Source: Candidatus Methanoplasma sp. | GTDB lineage: Archaea > Thermoplasmatota > Thermoplasmata > Methanomassiliicoccales > Methanomethylophilaceae | Direction: 5' to 3' | DNA: 24,597 nucleotides | NCBI GenBank assembly: GCA_031288985.1 | Contig: JAITQH010000005.1 | Location: forward strand, 1-24,597 | Part shown: positions 1-8,300 of the stretch, piece after piece | Layout of the letters: each line of letters begins with the position of its first letter | Position numbering within the stretch: position 1 is the first letter of the stretch | Notes under the pieces: generated by a model | The model's input: only the letters and a program-made list of their open reading frames with translations | Told to the model about the DNA's origin: nothing | Databases searched by the model: none | Position numbers and translations under genes: made by a program

Positions 1-484
1 GGAACTCCTTTCCTTCGTACTCCGTGGAACCAATGGCGTCCTTTTCGTCAACGGGGGAGCAGCGGTACGAGTGGGCGAAATAGAAATGGCGGTCGTCTAT
101 GCCGTCCATGATCGGATCCGTCGTTCTGACGAGGTTCCAGCCCATGTGCGGTATGCGCTCCGCTTCCAACCTGACCACCTTTCCGTCGAACACTCCGAGG
201 CCGGGCGAACCTCCTTCTTCGCTGGATCCGAACAGTATCTGCGCGCCGATGCATATGCCAAGCGCGGGGACTCCCGCCAAGAGCCTCCGGCGTATGTCCT
301 CCCGATATGGGAGGAGGCGCTCCAGGGTCCTGTCGAACGCTCCCACGCCGGGGAACACGATGCAGTCCGCATCCGGCAGTCTGCTCATGTCGGTGACGAC
401 GTCCACGGTCGCGCCGTTCTTCTCCAGAGCTTTTCTTATGGAGTGGAGGTTGCCCACGCCGTAATCCGTCATCATTACTCTCAT
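1..484 (-). CDS. hisH: Imidazole glycerol phosphate synthase glutaminase subunit HisH (3' part cut by window edge)
   Basis: HisH hydrolyses glutamine and passes ammonia to HisF to make imidazole glycerol phosphate and AICAR in cytoplasmic histidine synthesis. About 161 residues are visible, starting MRVMMTDYGVGNLHSI. They show the class I glutamine amidotransferase oxyanion strand PGVGAF (residues 45-50), the nucleophile elbow GICIG with Cys78 (most relatives have GICLG), IPHMGWN (111-117) and YFAHSY (135-140). The catalytic His and Glu should lie beyond base 1. The ATG at 484-482 overlaps the hisC TGA as ATGA, which indicates translational coupling and supports this start. It is the third gene of a hisG-hisC-hisH run. 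The identification rests on several family motifs in order; only completeness is unknown. Confidence 0.95.
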   Translation of the reverse strand, partial: MRVMMTDYGVGNLHSIRKALEKNGATVDVVTDMSRLPDADCIVFPGVGAFDRTLERLLPYREDIRRRLLAGVPALGICIGAQILFGSSEEGGSPGLGVFDGKVVRLEAERIPHMGWNLVRTTDPIMDGIDDRHFYFAHSYRCSPVDEKDAIGSTEYEGKEF

Positions 485-1536
485 CCGAACTCCTCCAGCA
501 CTTCTGATATGCGGTCGGTCATGATCTTGTTGAGCTCCGCCGTCCCCACGGTCATGCGGACGCAGTTCTCCGTCCGGCGCTTGTCGCCGAAGTCTCTGAT
601 CATGACCCCTTTTTTCTTGAGCTCCGACACGAGGACGGAGTGGTCAATGGGCGATGCGGCAAGTATGAAGTTCGCATCGGACGGATACGGTCCGAAGTTC
701 AGCTTTCTGAGCTCGGCGGCGAGCTTCGGCCTTTCTTCGGCGACCATCTTTTTGCTTCTTTCGATGAATTCCTGATCCTTCACGGCGGCGATGGCCGCGC
801 CTTCGCCGATCTTGTTGAGAGAGTAGGGGATCTTGACGGAGTTCATCATATCAGCCAGGTCAAGGGACGCCGCGGCGTACCCCACGCGAAGCCCTGCCAT
901 GGCATATGCCTTGGAGAACGTCCTCAGGATCACGAGGTTGTCGAACTCGCCGACCCGGGATATCATCGAAGAATCGGAATATTCGCCGTACGCCTCGTCT
1001 ATCACCACTATGCCGCCGAACCTGCGCAGCAGATCTTCCAGATCCTTCTGCCTGAAAGAGTTCCCCGTCGGGTTGTTCGGCGAGGGGACGATCGCCACTT
1101 TGGCGCCCGAACGCACCATATCGTCGACATCCAGCTGAAAGTCCTCCGTGAGCTCGGACGCCAACGGCTTCCCGCCACTCATTTTTATGAAGTAGTCGTA
1201 AAGAGAATACGACGGAACAGGCATGACGCAGCCGTCCCCCCATTCCGTGAATGTCTTGAAAGAAACGTCCAGCATCTCGTCTGAACCGCTTCCGGCCACG
1301 AAGTTCTCCCGCTCCAGACCGTAGAGCGACGCCAAAGCGTCGCGGAGGCCGTCGGAGTACGTGTTGGGGTAGCCGTTGATGTCTTCCCGCTGCTCGCGGA
1401 TATACTTCTCGGCGGCGGGGTTGGAGCCGAGGACGTTCGTGTTCGTGTCCATGCGCAGCTCTCCGCCCACCTCCGGGTTGTAATATCTTCTGAAGCCCCT
1501 CGTCGTGCTGCGCATGACGTCGCGGGAGGCCATCAT
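481..1536 (-). CDS. hisC: Histidinol-phosphate aminotransferase
   Basis: A PLP-dependent fold-type I aminotransferase that converts imidazole acetol phosphate to histidinol phosphate. The 351-residue length is normal for the family. Visible motifs are NNPTG (154-158), DEAY with the PLP-pyridine Asp180, and SKAYAMAGLRVGY, in which Lys209 is the Schiff-base lysine and Arg217 a phosphate or carboxylate ligand. The C-terminal part (about 260-351) is the usual small domain. The first ATG (1536-1534) overlaps the hisG TGA as ATGA; a second ATG follows at once (1533-1531), so the true start could be one codon later. Its position between hisG and hisH makes HisC more likely than a generic aromatic or aspartate aminotransferase. 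Nothing is broken or missing. Confidence 0.95.
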   Translation of the reverse strand: MMASRDVMRSTTRGFRRYYNPEVGGELRMDTNTNVLGSNPAAEKYIREQREDINGYPNTYSDGLRDALASLYGLERENFVAGSGSDEMLDVSFKTFTEWGDGCVMPVPSYSLYDYFIKMSGGKPLASELTEDFQLDVDDMVRSGAKVAIVPSPNNPTGNSFRQKDLEDLLRRFGGIVVIDEAYGEYSDSSMISRVGEFDNLVILRTFSKAYAMAGLRVGYAAASLDLADMMNSVKIPYSLNKIGEGAAIAAVKDQEFIERSKKMVAEERPKLAAELRKLNFGPYPSDANFILAASPIDHSVLVSELKKKGVMIRDFGDKRRTENCVRMTVGTAELNKIMTDRISEVLEEFG

Positions 1537-2399
1537 TCCACCAGCCGGTCAATGGACAGCGTGAGTATCCCTTTCGCTCCGATCTTCTTGAGGTCGTTGA
1601 CGGTCCGGTAGACGTCCTTGGAGTCCACCACGGCGTGCACGGCCACCACGGAGTCGTTGCCCGCTATGTTCAGGACAGTGGGGCCGCCTATGCCGGGGAG
1701 CATCCTCTGCACCTCGGACAGTCTGTCCTTGGGGATGTCGGCCATCAGGTATTTCCTGCCTTCTGCTGCCATGACGCTCCCGATCGAGTCAACGATGTCC
1801 GCGATCTCGGCCTTTTTGGACGCCAGGGCGCGGTCGGACGTGAACACCGCCGCCTGCGAATCGATTATCTTGCCTATTTCCACGAGGCGGTTGGTCTTCA
1901 GCGTGGAGCCTGTGGCGACCAGGTCGCATATGAGGTCGGACACGCCGAGGTAAGGCATGATCTCGGCCGCGCCGGAGATCTCGATCACCTCGACCTTTTT
2001 CCCTTTGGACGCGAAGAACTTCTCCGTGAGATTGGGAAACGACGTGGCTATCCTCGCCCCGTTCGGGACGTCGTCCACGCTTCCGATCCCGGAACTCTCC
2101 TGAGCGGCGACGGAAAGTCTGCAGTGTCCGAACTCCAGATCCAGCATCTTCCGCAGGTTGTATCCGGACTCGGCCACCATGTCCTCTCCGGTTATGCCTA
2201 TGTCTATGGCGCCGGAGCTTATGAACGCGGGGATGTCCTGAGCGCGCACGAGCATTATCTCCAATCCCTGGTCTTCGGCGCAGACGCGCAGGCGTCTGCC
2301 CCAGTCCTCCCCAAGGTCTATCCCTGCCTTGGCTAGGAGCTCCACCGCCCTTTCGTTCAGTCTCCCTTTGTTCGGGACGGCCATCTTGACAGTCATCAT
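1533..2399 (-). CDS. hisG: ATP phosphoribosyltransferase, long form
   Basis: This enzyme catalyses the first committed step of histidine synthesis, joining ATP and PRPP. At 288 residues it is the long form. The catalytic domain (about 1-210) carries the PRPP-binding loop DLVATGSTLK (159-168), and the C-terminal domain of about 75 residues (from about 212) matches the ACT-like regulatory domain that gives histidine feedback inhibition. Long-form enzymes are hexameric and do not need a HisZ partner. It opens the visible his operon. Two tandem ATGs (2399 and 2396) are possible, with GGAAG directly upstream; the second has the more usual spacing. A TATA-like stretch and a 7-bp inverted repeat lie just upstream and are listed separately. 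Confidence 0.95.
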   Translation of the reverse strand: MMTVKMAVPNKGRLNERAVELLAKAGIDLGEDWGRRLRVCAEDQGLEIMLVRAQDIPAFISSGAIDIGITGEDMVAESGYNLRKMLDLEFGHCRLSVAAQESSGIGSVDDVPNGARIATSFPNLTEKFFASKGKKVEVIEISGAAEIMPYLGVSDLICDLVATGSTLKTNRLVEIGKIIDSQAAVFTSDRALASKKAEIADIVDSIGSVMAAEGRKYLMADIPKDRLSEVQRMLPGIGGPTVLNIAGNDSVVAVHAVVDSKDVYRTVNDLKKIGAKGILTLSIDRLVE

Positions 2400-2402
2400 C
2401 TT

Positions 2403-2441
2403 CCTTCGGGTTTCAATGCCGAAGGTTGTAATTAAAATTTA
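2403..2441 (-). promoter_or_regulatory. Probable hisG promoter with inverted repeat at the transcript start
   Basis: On the minus strand an AT-rich TATA-like element (AAATTTTAATT, about 2430-2441) sits 30-40 bases before hisG. Between it and the start codon is a perfect 7-bp inverted repeat, CCTTCGG (2403-2409) and CCGAAGG (2419-2425), with a 9-nt spacer. A start of transcription about 25 bp after the TATA element would fall within or beside the repeat, so it could be an operator or a hairpin at the mRNA 5' end. No regulator is identified. Confidence 0.45.
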
Positions 2442-2464
2442 GCAGACAAAGCAGGGTGCGAGGA

Positions 2465-2527
2465 CGAAAAATAAGACGCCGGGCATGGCCGCAGGGAAGA
2501 CCCGCCCGTCAAACGCGGGAGGTCTTC
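2465..2527 (-). terminator. Likely transcription terminator after asd
   Basis: Downstream of the asd stop on the minus strand there is an imperfect hairpin (arms GAAGACCCGC at 2496-2505 and GCGGGAGGTCTTC at 2515-2527, with a 2-nt bulge), followed by a T-rich run TTATTTTT on the minus strand (2467-2474). Archaeal termination depends mainly on the U-tract; the hairpin may only stabilise the 3' end. It separates the asd and hisG transcription units. Confidence 0.5.
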
Positions 2528-2556
2528 GTGCGGCAGAGAATGCCCCGGAAAGGGTT

Positions 2557-3618
2557 TCAGAGCAGGCCTTTCGCCTTTGCAAGCTCGGCGTTGAGCACGG
2601 AACCGCCCGCACCGCCTCTGAGAGTGTTGTGGGAAAGGGCGAACATTTTGTAATATCCGTTGCTCTGCCTCAGCCTTCCCACGGTGGAGGCCATGCCTCT
2701 TGCGCGGTCGGGGCTTCCTGCCATGACGTCGAACGCGGGCTGGGGGCGGTTGTTCTCCGTCCTCACGATCACCGGCCGGACGGGTGCGGAAGGAAGGTTC
2801 AGCTTCTGGGCCTCTCCGCGGAATCCTGCGAGTGCATCGGCAAGCTCATCGAGAGAGGGAGAGTCTCTCGTCTCGATGGTAAGGGATTCCAAATGTCCGT
2901 CCACAACAGGTACTCTGGCACAGTTGGCCATGACCTTGAAGTCGGCGTATTCGAATCCGCCTTTGGAATACCCTCCGAGTATCTTGGCGAGCTCCACCTC
3001 CATCTTCTCTTCCTCGTGGTCGATGAAAGGCACCACGTTGCCGACCGCGTCCAACGACGGCACTCCGGGGTATCCTGCGCCGGACAGCGCCTGGTACGTG
3101 GATACGAACACCTGTTTCAGACCGAAACTTTCGCGGATGGCGTGCAGAGGGACGGCTATCCCGGTGGATGAGCAGTTGGCGTTGGTGACGATGAATCCTC
3201 CTCCGTTGCGGGAGGCCTGATCGTTCACGGCGTCCAAGTGCGACGGGTTGATCTCCGGTATGATTATCGGCACATGGGGATCCATGCGGTGGGAGCCTGC
3301 GTTGGTGAAGACCGCGACCCCGTTAAGAGAAAGCTCCGTCTCCGTCGGACCGGCCAGGTCGGACGGTATCCCCGAGAACGCGACCCGCGCGTTCTTTGAT
3401 ATGTGTTTAACGTCCAGCACTCTGACCCTGGCGTCCAGAGAATCCTCCGAGAACCCGAAGTCGCGGACCTTGAGCACTTCCCTCAGTCTCTTCCCTTCCG
3501 ACTTCTCCGAGGCGTAAAGCCCCTCTATCTCGAACCATGGGTGATCCTCCAACATTTGGACGAAACGCTGGCCTATCATCCCGGTCGCGCCCAGAACGGC
3601 TACTTTGATCTTGCTCAT
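2557..3618 (-). CDS. asd: Aspartate-semialdehyde dehydrogenase (archaeal/fungal type)
   Basis: It reduces aspartyl phosphate to aspartate semialdehyde with NADPH, the branch point to lysine, threonine and methionine and, in many archaea, to aromatic precursors. The 353-residue protein begins MSKIKVAVLG with a Rossmann motif GATGMIGQRF (10-19). It carries the catalytic cysteine in NANCSSTG (Cys149), the glycine-rich GAGYPG (180-185), Arg235 and His242 in the active site, and a C-terminal dimerisation part. The reading frame stays open to 3777, but the ATG at 3618 has a strong Shine-Dalgarno AGGAGTGAT a few bases upstream and starts exactly at the family N-terminus. The gene lies 59 bp downstream of chorismate mutase on the same strand and is probably at least partly co-transcribed with it. 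Confidence 0.95.
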   Translation of the reverse strand: MSKIKVAVLGATGMIGQRFVQMLEDHPWFEIEGLYASEKSEGKRLREVLKVRDFGFSEDSLDARVRVLDVKHISKNARVAFSGIPSDLAGPTETELSLNGVAVFTNAGSHRMDPHVPIIIPEINPSHLDAVNDQASRNGGGFIVTNANCSSTGIAVPLHAIRESFGLKQVFVSTYQALSGAGYPGVPSLDAVGNVVPFIDHEEEKMEVELAKILGGYSKGGFEYADFKVMANCARVPVVDGHLESLTIETRDSPSLDELADALAGFRGEAQKLNLPSAPVRPVIVRTENNRPQPAFDVMAGSPDRARGMASTVGRLRQSNGYYKMFALSHNTLRGGAGGSVLNAELAKAKGLL

Positions 3619-3620
3619 CT

Positions 3621-3665
3621 TATCACTCCTGACGAAATCATGCTGAAAGGTGCGGTGAATTATAG
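3621..3665 (-). promoter_or_regulatory. asd ribosome binding site and possible internal promoter
   Basis: On the minus strand CTATAATTC (3665-3657) is a TATA-like element about 26 bp before a possible transcript start near 3635, followed by the Shine-Dalgarno AGGAGTGATA (3630-3621). The T-rich run just upstream of the TATA could also serve as a weak terminator for the chorismate mutase gene. The ribosome binding site is clear; the promoter is suggestive. Confidence 0.4.
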
Positions 3666-3677
3666 AAAAGAAACGGT

Positions 3678-3962
3678 TTATTTCTCGAAGAGCAGCTTCT
3701 GCCTTTCCTTGGAGATCCGGAGAAGGACCTCCGCGATCATCTTGGCCTCTCCCTCCGAAAGGCTGACCTCCTCGCACAGTTCGAGGTATCTGCTGATTAC
3801 CTCCTGCTCCTTGGACCTGTCCCAGTATTCCTGGGAGGATTGCTTCTTGGCCTTGGCAAGTTCGTCGGCAATCTCCATGCGCGTGGCTATGAGATCGATA
3901 ATCTCCCTGTCAATGGCCTCTATCTGATCCCTCAACTCTTTCGTGTTCGGCAATCGCCTCAC
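3678..3962 (-). CDS. aroQ: Chorismate mutase, AroQ class
   Basis: A small all-helical monofunctional chorismate mutase that converts chorismate to prephenate for phenylalanine and tyrosine. Using the GTG at 3962 as start gives 94 residues, and the numbering then matches the E. coli P-protein mutase domain: Arg11, Arg28, Lys39, Asp48, Glu52 and Gln88 are all at the expected positions. The position of catalytic Arg51 is Lys here. A TTG directly before the GTG could add one residue. The GTG is preferred because a TATA element centred near 3987 would place the transcript start at about 3962, giving a leaderless mRNA. No fused prephenate dehydratase, dehydrogenase or ACT domain is present. It precedes asd on the same strand. 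Confidence 0.9.
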   Translation of the reverse strand: MRRLPNTKELRDQIEAIDREIIDLIATRMEIADELAKAKKQSSQEYWDRSKEQEVISRYLELCEEVSLSEGEAKMIAEVLLRISKERQKLLFEK

Positions 3963-3968
3963 CAACCT

Positions 3969-3990
3969 GTCATATGGTTAGTCATATAAA
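3969..3990 (-). promoter_or_regulatory. Promoter of the chorismate mutase-asd unit with a direct repeat
   Basis: TTTATATG on the minus strand (3990-3983) is a good archaeal TATA box about 25 bp before the GTG start, predicting a leaderless transcript. The plus strand reads GTCATAT at 3969-3975 and again at 3981-3987. One copy overlaps the TATA box and the other lies between it and the start, an arrangement that could bind a repressor. The repeat is short and could be chance. Confidence 0.5.
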
Positions 3991-4400
3991 ATGCGTTAGT
4001 ACACCGAATCGGGCCGAAGACCCCACAATGCGCGTGCGCCGCATACGGGTGTGCGCCTCGGATGCGGGATGTTTTTCCGCCTCCGATCCGCATAAAAAAG
4101 GCATCGCAGCAAAAGAGGATCGGCGCGCGGAAAGCAGCATAACGGGCGTTCGGGGGACGCGTCCGCACCGCAAAAACACGGCAGACGAGGGTTCCCGCCC
4201 AAGAAACGCAGATGCAGGGCGGCGATGCATGACCCACACGGGGATCTTCACACCATTCAGATATAAATTGTAGGATAGGACGAGGGCGCGCCTCCGCGAC
4301 CGCCGCCCGCCGTCGGGGCGCGGATGTTCGGATGCGGACCTCAGCAGTCCGACACGCGTACAAATGCACCTATGCCGGCCCCGATGGCACAAAAAATACT
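3991..4400. other. Gene-free divergent intergenic region with GC-rich hairpins
   Basis: No convincing protein-coding gene is seen: the open frames here have no recognisable motifs, and the longest run into neighbouring promoters. Two foldable segments stand out. Bases 4059-4090 pair as CGGATGCGG with CCGC plus ATCCG (5-nt bulge). Bases 4287-4322 pair CGCGCC with GGCGCG around an inner CGAC/GTCG stem. The second follows a plus-strand TATA-like ATATAAATT (4261-4269) at a distance that could start an RNA near 4287. An unannotated small RNA is possible, but I recognise no known family. Confidence 0.3.
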
Positions 4401-4422
4401 GTTTCCATGGAAACATTATATC
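4401..4422 (+). promoter_or_regulatory. Promoter of the ACT regulator with an abutting 14-bp palindrome
   Basis: GTTTCCATGGAAAC (4401-4414) is a perfect palindrome immediately followed by the TATA-like ATTATATC (4415-4422). The TATA centre is 27 bp before the ATG at 4445, so the mRNA should be leaderless. The palindrome covers the position of the BRE (TFB-binding) element, where a bound regulator would block initiation. Because the downstream protein has a helix-turn-helix-like N-terminus, autoregulation is a reasonable guess. Confidence 0.6.
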
Positions 4423-4444
4423 TTAGCACGTCATCCGGTTGGGC

Positions 4445-4942
4445 ATGGACAATATACGCGCCATGTTTAAGGGATACCCTTCTCAAGAGAAGGTTGCCAT
4501 GATGATGCTGAGGCACGGGCTGCGCGTCGAAGGGGATTCGGCTTATTGCGGCGATATAGAGCAGTCTGACGTGGCGATGTCGAGGGCGGCGGGCGTTGAC
4601 CGGCGCGTCGTAAGGGCGACCATCGAGAGGATAGAAGGGGACGCGGAACTCCGCAGGGTCTTCTCCAAGCTCAGATCGATGCTGCTGATGGCGGACATGG
4701 CCCCCGAGATCGGATGCACCACGCTGGAGATAATCCCCACGGACGCCACGCTGCCGGGGATATTGGCGGCGGTCACGGAGGCGATATACCGCAGAGGGCT
4801 CACCGTCAGGCAGGCGGTGGTGGACGACCCCGGCAACAGAATGGACTCCCACCTGATCGTGGTGGTGGACGGAAAGGTCCCCGCAGAGATCCTGCCCGCC
4901 ATAAGGGAGTGCAAAGGGGTCGCAAGCGTGATACTCAGGTGA
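4445..4942 (+). CDS. HTH-ACT domain regulator of amino-acid metabolism (COG2061-like)
   Basis: A 165-residue protein that matches my memory of the archaeal family annotated as a regulator of amino-acid metabolism with an ACT domain, also described as a predicted allosteric regulator of homoserine dehydrogenase. The N-terminal half (about 8-75) includes YPSQEKVAMMMLRHGL and GVDRRVVRATIERI, which read like a winged or helix-turn-helix domain. The C-terminal half (about 90-165) fits a beta-alpha-beta ACT domain, with TLPGILAAVTEAI as the ligand-binding turn. The ATG at 4445 is preferred over an in-frame TTG at 4439 because it is 27 bp from the TATA centre. It is divergent from chorismate mutase and asd, which supports a role in aspartate-family or aromatic amino-acid control. 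Effector and DNA target are unknown. Confidence 0.8.
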   Translation: MDNIRAMFKGYPSQEKVAMMMLRHGLRVEGDSAYCGDIEQSDVAMSRAAGVDRRVVRATIERIEGDAELRRVFSKLRSMLLMADMAPEIGCTTLEIIPTDATLPGILAAVTEAIYRRGLTVRQAVVDDPGNRMDSHLIVVVDGKVPAEILPAIRECKGVASVILR

Positions 4943-4950
4943 AAGCGAAA

Positions 4951-4974
4951 CCTTTTAGCTTTATTTAATATATA
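4951..4974 (+). terminator. T-rich 3' end of the regulator gene
   Basis: Eight bases after the TGA there is a plus-strand run CCTTTTAGCTTTATTT (4951-4966), typical of archaeal U-tract terminators. It leads into TTTAATATATAC (4963-4974), which could also act as an upstream TATA element. There is no strong hairpin. Confidence 0.45.
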
Positions 4975-5023
4975 CAAATAAACGCGTGCGAATGATGTTC
5001 CAAACGCCGTATTCGCTCTTAAG

Positions 5024-5333
5024 TATTATATACCCCGAACATATTGTTACCCGTACACAGCACAGCCTCAGCGCTATGTTGTGACATTGCCTCAAGCAAC
5101 CTGCGAAGAACGTACCCGTGAAAACGCGGACGATGCGGCGCGGGAGACGGGGAAGGATGGGAAAACACAGGGAAGGGGAAGAACGGTTCCGTTCAGAGCT
5201 TCAGTGGTTTTTCACATCTTTCGCTGCACTCCATGCCGTTGTTGTTCTCTCGGTAACGGTCGCAGAGGCATGAGGAAACACATGCCCCGAAACCCTTCCC
5301 TCGGAAGGACGAGGGGCAGGGGATGATTCCATA
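5024..5333 (+). promoter_or_regulatory. Promoter and long structured leader of the surface protein gene
   Basis: TATTATATAC (5024-5033) is the best TATA element in the 4943-5333 interval and predicts a transcript start near 5054, hence a leader of about 280 nt. Within the leader GAACGG-tt-CCGTTC (5181-5194) and CCTTCC-ctc-GGAAGG (5294-5308) are perfect inverted repeats; the second is close to the start codon. The only Shine-Dalgarno-like sequence is AGGGG about 14 nt before the ATG, a poor fit. An 81-codon GTG-initiated frame (5081-5326) is arginine-rich and not credible. The stretch could be a regulatory leader or could hold a separate small RNA. Confidence 0.4.
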
Positions 5334-8300
5334 ATGATAGGAAACAAAGCAAAAAAAAGCAAGATGTTCCTTGCCGTCGCGGTCATAGCTGCACTCGCAG
5401 CCGTGTCCATTGCGGGCGTAGCCCTGCAAGACGATGAGGCGTCGGCAGCCGGTCAGTATTTTGAGATCGGCCAGACGCCTTTGGTCGTCATTGACGACGG
5501 CAACGGAAACGTGAATTTCTTCATAACGGCAGACGATGGTCTGACCAACATTGAACTTCACGGACAGGTCACCGGAACAATCAACATAGGGTACTACCTT
5601 GACACGGCGCACACTCAGTACGAGGTCATAGCATCTCTCACTCTGACAGGCGTCGAAAACGTGATACTCCAGGCAGTCGGATCGATAGATATCAACGGCG
5701 ACTACATCGGCGTGTTCTTCATAGACAACGTCGACCAGACTGGCGACACCCTTCCCGCGGGCGAATTCGTCCTCGAGAAAGGAACGGTCACTCTGGGAGC
5801 GCACCTCACCGCCATATCCTCGGTTCCCGTGTTGCCAGCCGATTTCGTTGCTAACGGATTCAACGGCACAGTGAAAGCAGGCGACTTCTCCGCCGCTGTC
5901 GAGTGGACATACGGCTTGGCCGTGAGCTACGACGGCACCGATGCAGGCATCGTAGGCTCCGCAGGCTTTGCGGATCCGACATCCTTCACCGGAGCCAGCG
6001 ATGTCACCGAGGCAACGGTTTCGCTCTCCGGACCCGCAAAGGTCTACGGCAGCACAGCAGTCTCAGATTACTTCAGCTTCGCTTCGTCGCAACGTCTGGA
6101 AACGAGCGTAGATGTCGTACTGACAGTTGAGGAAGGCGCAGAGATAACGGTCGGCGATGTCGATCCTGAAACCGCAACCGCAACCGTGGCATACGATTCA
6201 CTCGCAACTGTTAATTTCGTTGCATTGGTGGATGCCAACGGCAACGTTGATTATCCTGTCGTAGCGACGGGCACTGTGACTCTGACCGATGTCAAAGTCG
6301 GAGAACCCTACAGTCTGTACTTGGTCATTGACAACTTCGTGTACGCAGGATCGATCACGGTCAACGGCAACGGCACCACATACAACGTGGCGCTCGGACC
6401 CAACACCGCCGTCTGGCCCGCAACTGCACCGGCCGGCGATTTCCTGCTGTTTGACTCTGGCTTCTCCTTCAACATTGGCGCCGCCTACACATACCGCGGC
6501 GTTGCAATAATCTATGGAGATTCTAAAGTTGCGGAACAGGATGGAAACAAACTCACATTCGAGAACGTTTCGGGCTTTGCCAACAATTTGTTCATACTTC
6601 TTGACAAATCAGCCTACTACGGGCCGATAAGCGGGGCCGATGTGAACTGGTCAACTCAGACCATTACCAACAGACTTGCCGTAGGGGCGACAGTTCCGGC
6701 ATCCGGAATAATAGTCGCGGGCAACGCCACCGCGGATTTCTCACTTGGCGAGATCAACATCAGCGGAGAGGCTGTTGTAAAGGGCGCGCTGATTGCAGAG
6801 TACAAATCTAACACCTACAAAGGCGTAATCACCGTGGGTGCAGTAAACATAGAAGTTTCCGGCGAAGGATATGTCCAGTACGGAACACAGCACGGCACAT
6901 ACCCGTCTCCCGCCAACCCGCTTGCGAATAAAATCAATGCTGCGTACTACACAGTCGACAGCGAGGAATCCGTTCCTCTCTTTACAACATTCTACTACAA
7001 AACGCTCGCGAACGCGCTCAGAGACGGCGGCGATGTGATCCACATAACCGGATTGGTCATAATCACAGAGGACATTACGTTCCCTGAGAACAAGACCATA
7101 ATCATCGACCAACCCGGAAGCAAGCTGCAGATCGGAGACGATGACCACAGCCCCATAGTGACGATTCCCGGATCGACCGTTGTGAAGAACTCCGACGGAA
7201 GCGCCGGACTGAACGCACTCCAATACGAAGTCTACCACGGACAGGCCATATACGACAAGGACGCAGTCCTTGACGCAAGCGGCAATGTCAAGACCAATTT
7301 CATTGAGCCTGCGGCAGACGTAAGGCTTGTTCAGGGCGACAAAGTCATCTACACCGATGTCGCGACCGCAATCAACACACTCTCCCGGAGCGGCGACGAG
7401 GTCGTGCTCCTGAGGGACACAGCTCTGGTGGAGGATGCCACGGTTCGCGCAGGCGTTACGCTTGTCGACGACGGATACGCACTCGACATCACCGATGACA
7501 CAACACTCACGATCGAGGGTACGTTCCTCTCCACAAAGGAGTCCGACATACTCGGAAACATAGTCGTGAAGAACGGCGGCGTCGTTAAGTTCGACGGCAA
7601 CGGCTACGTCCTTGCAGGCAGCATAACTGTCGAGGCAGGCGGAATCGTCATCGTCGGCGAGAACAGCACTGCAGTCATCAATGGAATCGCCGATGGCGCA
7701 ATATACGTCGCAGGATCGTTCGAAGTCAAGAATCCCAGCACAGTCGATGTGTTCAAAACGACAGTCGTCGGCGCAGGCCACCTGACAGTCGGAACCACAG
7801 CGACATACACTGTCCGTGAGTCCCTGGTGATCGGCGAGCCGCCCACCCTTCTGACGAACCTTGCCAATGACGCTCAGGTCACCGGAAAGGTCACGCTTGA
7901 TGCCGCGGCATACGTCCTCGCATACGGCGACTCCACCTTCCTTGCGTCCAACCTCACCAACACATCTGTGAGCACCGCGTTCCAGATTGCGGATCTCGGA
8001 AACGAGGCCACCTCCAAACAGAGGGAAGCCCTCGGCGAGAACTACGCCGTCATATACGCCGACGCATTGACCCTGGAAACCATCGTCTACCAGAAGGCAA
8101 ACGAGCTGAAGGACTTCAAGCTCCTCGGATGGTTCTATGACGACTCTCTTCAGATAAGGGTCAACCCGAACGCACTCCCGGTCATTGGAGCCGATGCCAC
8201 GCTGTACGGCCAGTTCGAGGCTAAGAAATACCTCGTCACTTTCTCATACCATGAGGGAGTGAACTGGATCGTCAACGGCGTCGGTCAGGGCAACTCCAAA

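Noticed and set aside
3619..3777. N-terminal extension of asd by 53 residues
   Set aside because: The extension overlaps the chorismate mutase coding region and lacks family similarity; the ATG at 3618 has a strong Shine-Dalgarno.
3974..4273. A 99-codon plus-strand frame in the divergent region
   Set aside because: It starts inside the chorismate mutase promoter, has no ribosome site or motif and ends in a TATA-like element; composition looks random.
4401..4414. Origin recognition box
   Set aside because: The palindrome resembles the ORB core but lacks the central base, occurs once and is part of a promoter 12 kb from cdc6.
5081..5326. An 81-codon GTG-initiated frame in the surface-gene leader
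   Set aside because: Arg/Gly-rich, no ribosome site, no hydrophobic or domain pattern; treated as non-coding leader.
6741..7781. A 346-codon minus-strand frame rich in Cys and Asp
   Set aside because: It is the shadow of the surface protein's Val/Thr/Ala codons; no start signal or family features.
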